Below are positions 62,382-64,000 of a DNA stretch of 64,000 nt, one piece after another. Each line of letters starts with the position of its first letter. Within the stretch, counting starts at the first letter, position 1. This DNA is from Microbacterium sp. LWH3-1.2. Its GTDB lineage: Bacteria > Actinomycetota > Actinomycetes > Actinomycetales > Microbacteriaceae. Location: assembly GCF_040675855.1 (NCBI RefSeq), contig NZ_JBEGIK010000001.1, positions 3,224,001 to 3,288,000 on the forward strand, read 5' to 3'. The translations under genes and the position numbers were made by a program. Under the pieces are notes generated by a model. That model was not told the origin of the DNA. It made no database searches and worked only from the letters and a program-made list of their open reading frames with translations.

Positions 62382-62424
62382 GGGGCGCGGGGGCGCGGGG
62401 GCGAAGGGGGGCGGGGGGGGCGGG
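62382..62424. other. G-tract run with quadruplex potential
   Basis: Six plus-strand G-runs (4, 5, 5, 6, 8 and 3 bases) within 43 bp, separated by 1-4 bases, directly follow the long hairpin and touch the stop codon of the minus-strand flavoprotein gene (62425). The pattern fits the common G3+N1-7 quadruplex rule. Confidence 0.65.
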
Positions 62425-63987
62425 TCAGTAGCCGCTGAAGGCGTCGGTGGTGATCGAGCGGGCCTTCTCGAGCGCGGGCGCGAGCTCGGCGATCAGACCG
62501 GCCGGGCCGGAGATGTACGCGTGGCGGGCGGCGATGTCGGGGACCACCTGCACAAGGCCTTCGGCGTCGAGACGCACGCCCTGCGCCCACGTCCAGTGGG
62601 CGGGCAGGTCGGCGGGCCGGTCGCGCGTGAACACCACGACGCGGGCGCCGGATGCCTCGATCTCGTCGCGGTACGCCAACTCGGAGGAGTCCGACGCGAC
62701 GTAGACCAGGACCACGTCACGGTCGAGGCCCTTCGCCCTCGCCTGTCCGAGCTGCGACACGAACGGCGTCACGCCGATGCCGGCGGCGACCATCAGGATC
62801 GGCGCGGCGTCGCGCTTGGGGAGCAGGAAGTCTCCCCACACGCCGGTGATCGCGAGCTCGTCGCCGGGTTCGACCAGCGCGAGCGCCTTCTTGTACGAGC
62901 TCAGTGCCTTGGGGGTCTTGCCCTCCTTGAAGGCGACCTTCACAAACGGCAGCTCGGCCGGCGCCGACGCGATGCTGAACTCGCGGCGGGTGCCGCGCGC
63001 GTCGGGATGGCGGTGCGGCACCTCGAGCTCGAGGTACTGGCCGGGCAGGAACGTGAGCCGGTCGTGGACGCGGAACGTGAGCTCCTGCACGGTCGGGGTC
63101 GGCTCGGACCGAGCGACGAGCGTGAGCCTCACCGCGGTGCGGAGCGCGAAGGCGAAGGCGACGAGATTGCCGACGAGGAGCGCGCGCTCCTGACCGAGGG
63201 TGATGTCGCCGATCGCGATCGGCCATCCCGCGAGCACGCCCACGACGCCGGCGACCACGAACTGCTGCCAGCGGCGGGGCGGGAGGGTCAGCGGCTCGGA
63301 GAGCATGAACGCGCCGAGGAAGAGGAACGGCGACGACCACAGCACGGGCCAGAGGAGGTCGAGCGCGTCGATCTCGAGGCCTGCCTCCTGGTACTGGACC
63401 GAGGTGCGGATGACCGCGACCGCCACGGCGACGACCAGGAAGACCGCGATCACCCTCACCTTCTCGGTGCGTACGAGCACCGCGAGCCCCAGCAGGATCA
63501 CCGGCGCGGCGAGGGCAGGCGTGCCCACCCACCACGCCGACGCCCCGAGGTCTGGCCAGGCGAGGCTCAGCAGAGTGAGGACGGTCGCACCGACCGCCGC
63601 GGGGTTGAAGATGTGGCGTCCGCGCCAGGCGAGCACGTACTTCGACAGGGAGGCGACAGCCGCCGCGATCGCGATGCCGAGGAGTCCCACCACCTCGTAC
63701 GTGGGCCGCAGCACGAACAGCAGGATGTGCGCGGTGATCAGCGACGATTCGAGGCGCCAGGGAAGGTTCAGCACACGTTGGGCGGCGGCATCCGCCCCCA
63801 CGCACACGGCCGAGAGCACGACGAGCGTCGCGATCAGCTGCAGCGGGTCAGGCCCGACGAGATCGAAGAACGACAGCAGCAGCGCCACGATGGCGAGCGC
63901 CGCGAGTGCGAGGTAGACGAGGCGGTACATCGACACACGGCCGAGCACCGCGAAGGCGCGGTTCCAGAGAGCAGCGAGGGTGGTCAT
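62425..63987 (-). CDS. Membrane NqrB/RnfD-like protein fused to an FNR-type FAD/NAD(P)H reductase domain
   Basis: The 520-residue protein has about eight to nine membrane helices (residues 18-290) of the NqrB/RnfD kind, including RHIFNPAAVGATVLTLLSLA, then a ferredoxin-NADP reductase-like domain: FAD motif RREFSIASAPAELPF, NAD(P) motif ILMVAAGIGVTPFVSQL, and an aromatic C-terminus (Tyr). The fusion resembles reductases that act with flavinylated FMN-binding proteins and ApbE for extracytoplasmic electron transfer; those partners, if present, lie beyond the window's right edge. ATG 63987 starts 13 nt before the window end, with a stop-like TGA of another frame just upstream. The redox partner is unknown. 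Confidence 0.88.
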   Translation of the reverse strand: MTTLAALWNRAFAVLGRVSMYRLVYLALAALAIVALLLSFFDLVGPDPLQLIATLVVLSAVCVGADAAAQRVLNLPWRLESSLITAHILLFVLRPTYEVVGLLGIAIAAAVASLSKYVLAWRGRHIFNPAAVGATVLTLLSLAWPDLGASAWWVGTPALAAPVILLGLAVLVRTEKVRVIAVFLVVAVAVAVIRTSVQYQEAGLEIDALDLLWPVLWSSPFLFLGAFMLSEPLTLPPRRWQQFVVAGVVGVLAGWPIAIGDITLGQERALLVGNLVAFAFALRTAVRLTLVARSEPTPTVQELTFRVHDRLTFLPGQYLELEVPHRHPDARGTRREFSIASAPAELPFVKVAFKEGKTPKALSSYKKALALVEPGDELAITGVWGDFLLPKRDAAPILMVAAGIGVTPFVSQLGQARAKGLDRDVVLVYVASDSSELAYRDEIEASGARVVVFTRDRPADLPAHWTWAQGVRLDAEGLVQVVPDIAARHAYISGPAGLIAELAPALEKARSITTDAFSGY

Positions 63988-64000
63988 GAGGTCACACCGG

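Overview
The window looks like chromosomal DNA of a high-GC actinobacterium, most probably Microbacteriaceae and Microbacterium-like. The evidence is the very high GC at third codon positions, a characteristic gene set (DUF4245, DUF4307, DUF501, LemA, a FadR-type gluconate operon, mycosin-like protease), many leaderless genes with a TANNNT box 6-7 nt before the start codon, and frequent use of the word GGATGC/GCATCC. From general knowledge of Mycobacterium tuberculosis, the order of many housekeeping genes (ispH, xseA/B, fumC, phoH2, short uppS next to hemolysin III, greA, eno-ftsB-DUF501, mazG, mfd, pth, rplY) resembles the Rv1014-Rv1110 segment, so most of the window is conserved backbone, not an island.

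Layout: 1-3.6 kb has the 5' end of ispH (minus), an IS110-type transposase remnant, xseA-xseB, a DUF4245 protein and a beta-carbonic anhydrase. 3.7-7.3 kb has fumC and a histidine kinase/response regulator pair. 7.4-11.8 kb (minus) has a low-complexity membrane-anchored protein, a PIN-PhoH ATPase, a class V aminotransferase-like protein and a short cis-prenyltransferase, the last divergent from hemolysin III over a striking inverted repeat. 12.7-16.7 kb has small membrane proteins, greA, ilvA and an AI-2E-type exporter. 16.8-19.2 kb has two convergent HTH_42 (YcaQ/AlkX-like) proteins with different active-site motifs. 19.3-22.9 kb has lemA, a covalent-flavin sugar/alditol oxidase with a D-amino-acid lyase, and tRNA-Leu(TAA). 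23-28.3 kb has the minus-strand run eno, ftsB, DUF501, a mycosin-like subtilase and ndh-2.

28.3-34.3 kb is the most rearranged stretch: an O-methyltransferase, a DUF1648 membrane protein, a chimeric AraC/CPBP remnant, a VOC protein, a GDSL hydrolase, three evenly spaced palindromes, a YdeI-like protein and an APC permease. 34.4-40.6 kb has hisS, mazG, nhaA, ppc and a tiny zinc-ribbon protein. 40.7-43.1 kb has a cyclase-like DUF2652 protein beside an MFS carrier with a C-terminal cyclic-nucleotide-binding domain. 43.2-50.4 kb has a left-handed beta-helix protein, mfd, a proline-rich membrane protein, a seven-copy 46-bp tandem repeat, pth and rplY. 50.4-55 kb is a gluconate module (gntR, gntP, gntK, gnd) feeding gluconate into the pentose-phosphate pathway. 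55-64 kb has a BBE-type flavoprotein, an NAD-dependent epimerase-like protein, a MacB-type ABC exporter divergent from a two-component system, and a membrane NqrB/RnfD-FNR flavoprotein.

I found no prophage, CRISPR array, intact insertion sequence or rRNA. The most interesting leads are the DUF2652/MFS-cNMP pair, the HTH_42 pair with an N-I-E motif replacing Q-I-D, the AraC/CPBP fusion scar, the class-I-shaped tRNA-Leu(TAA), and several intergenic repeat structures. All positions and counts were read by eye; no searches were run.
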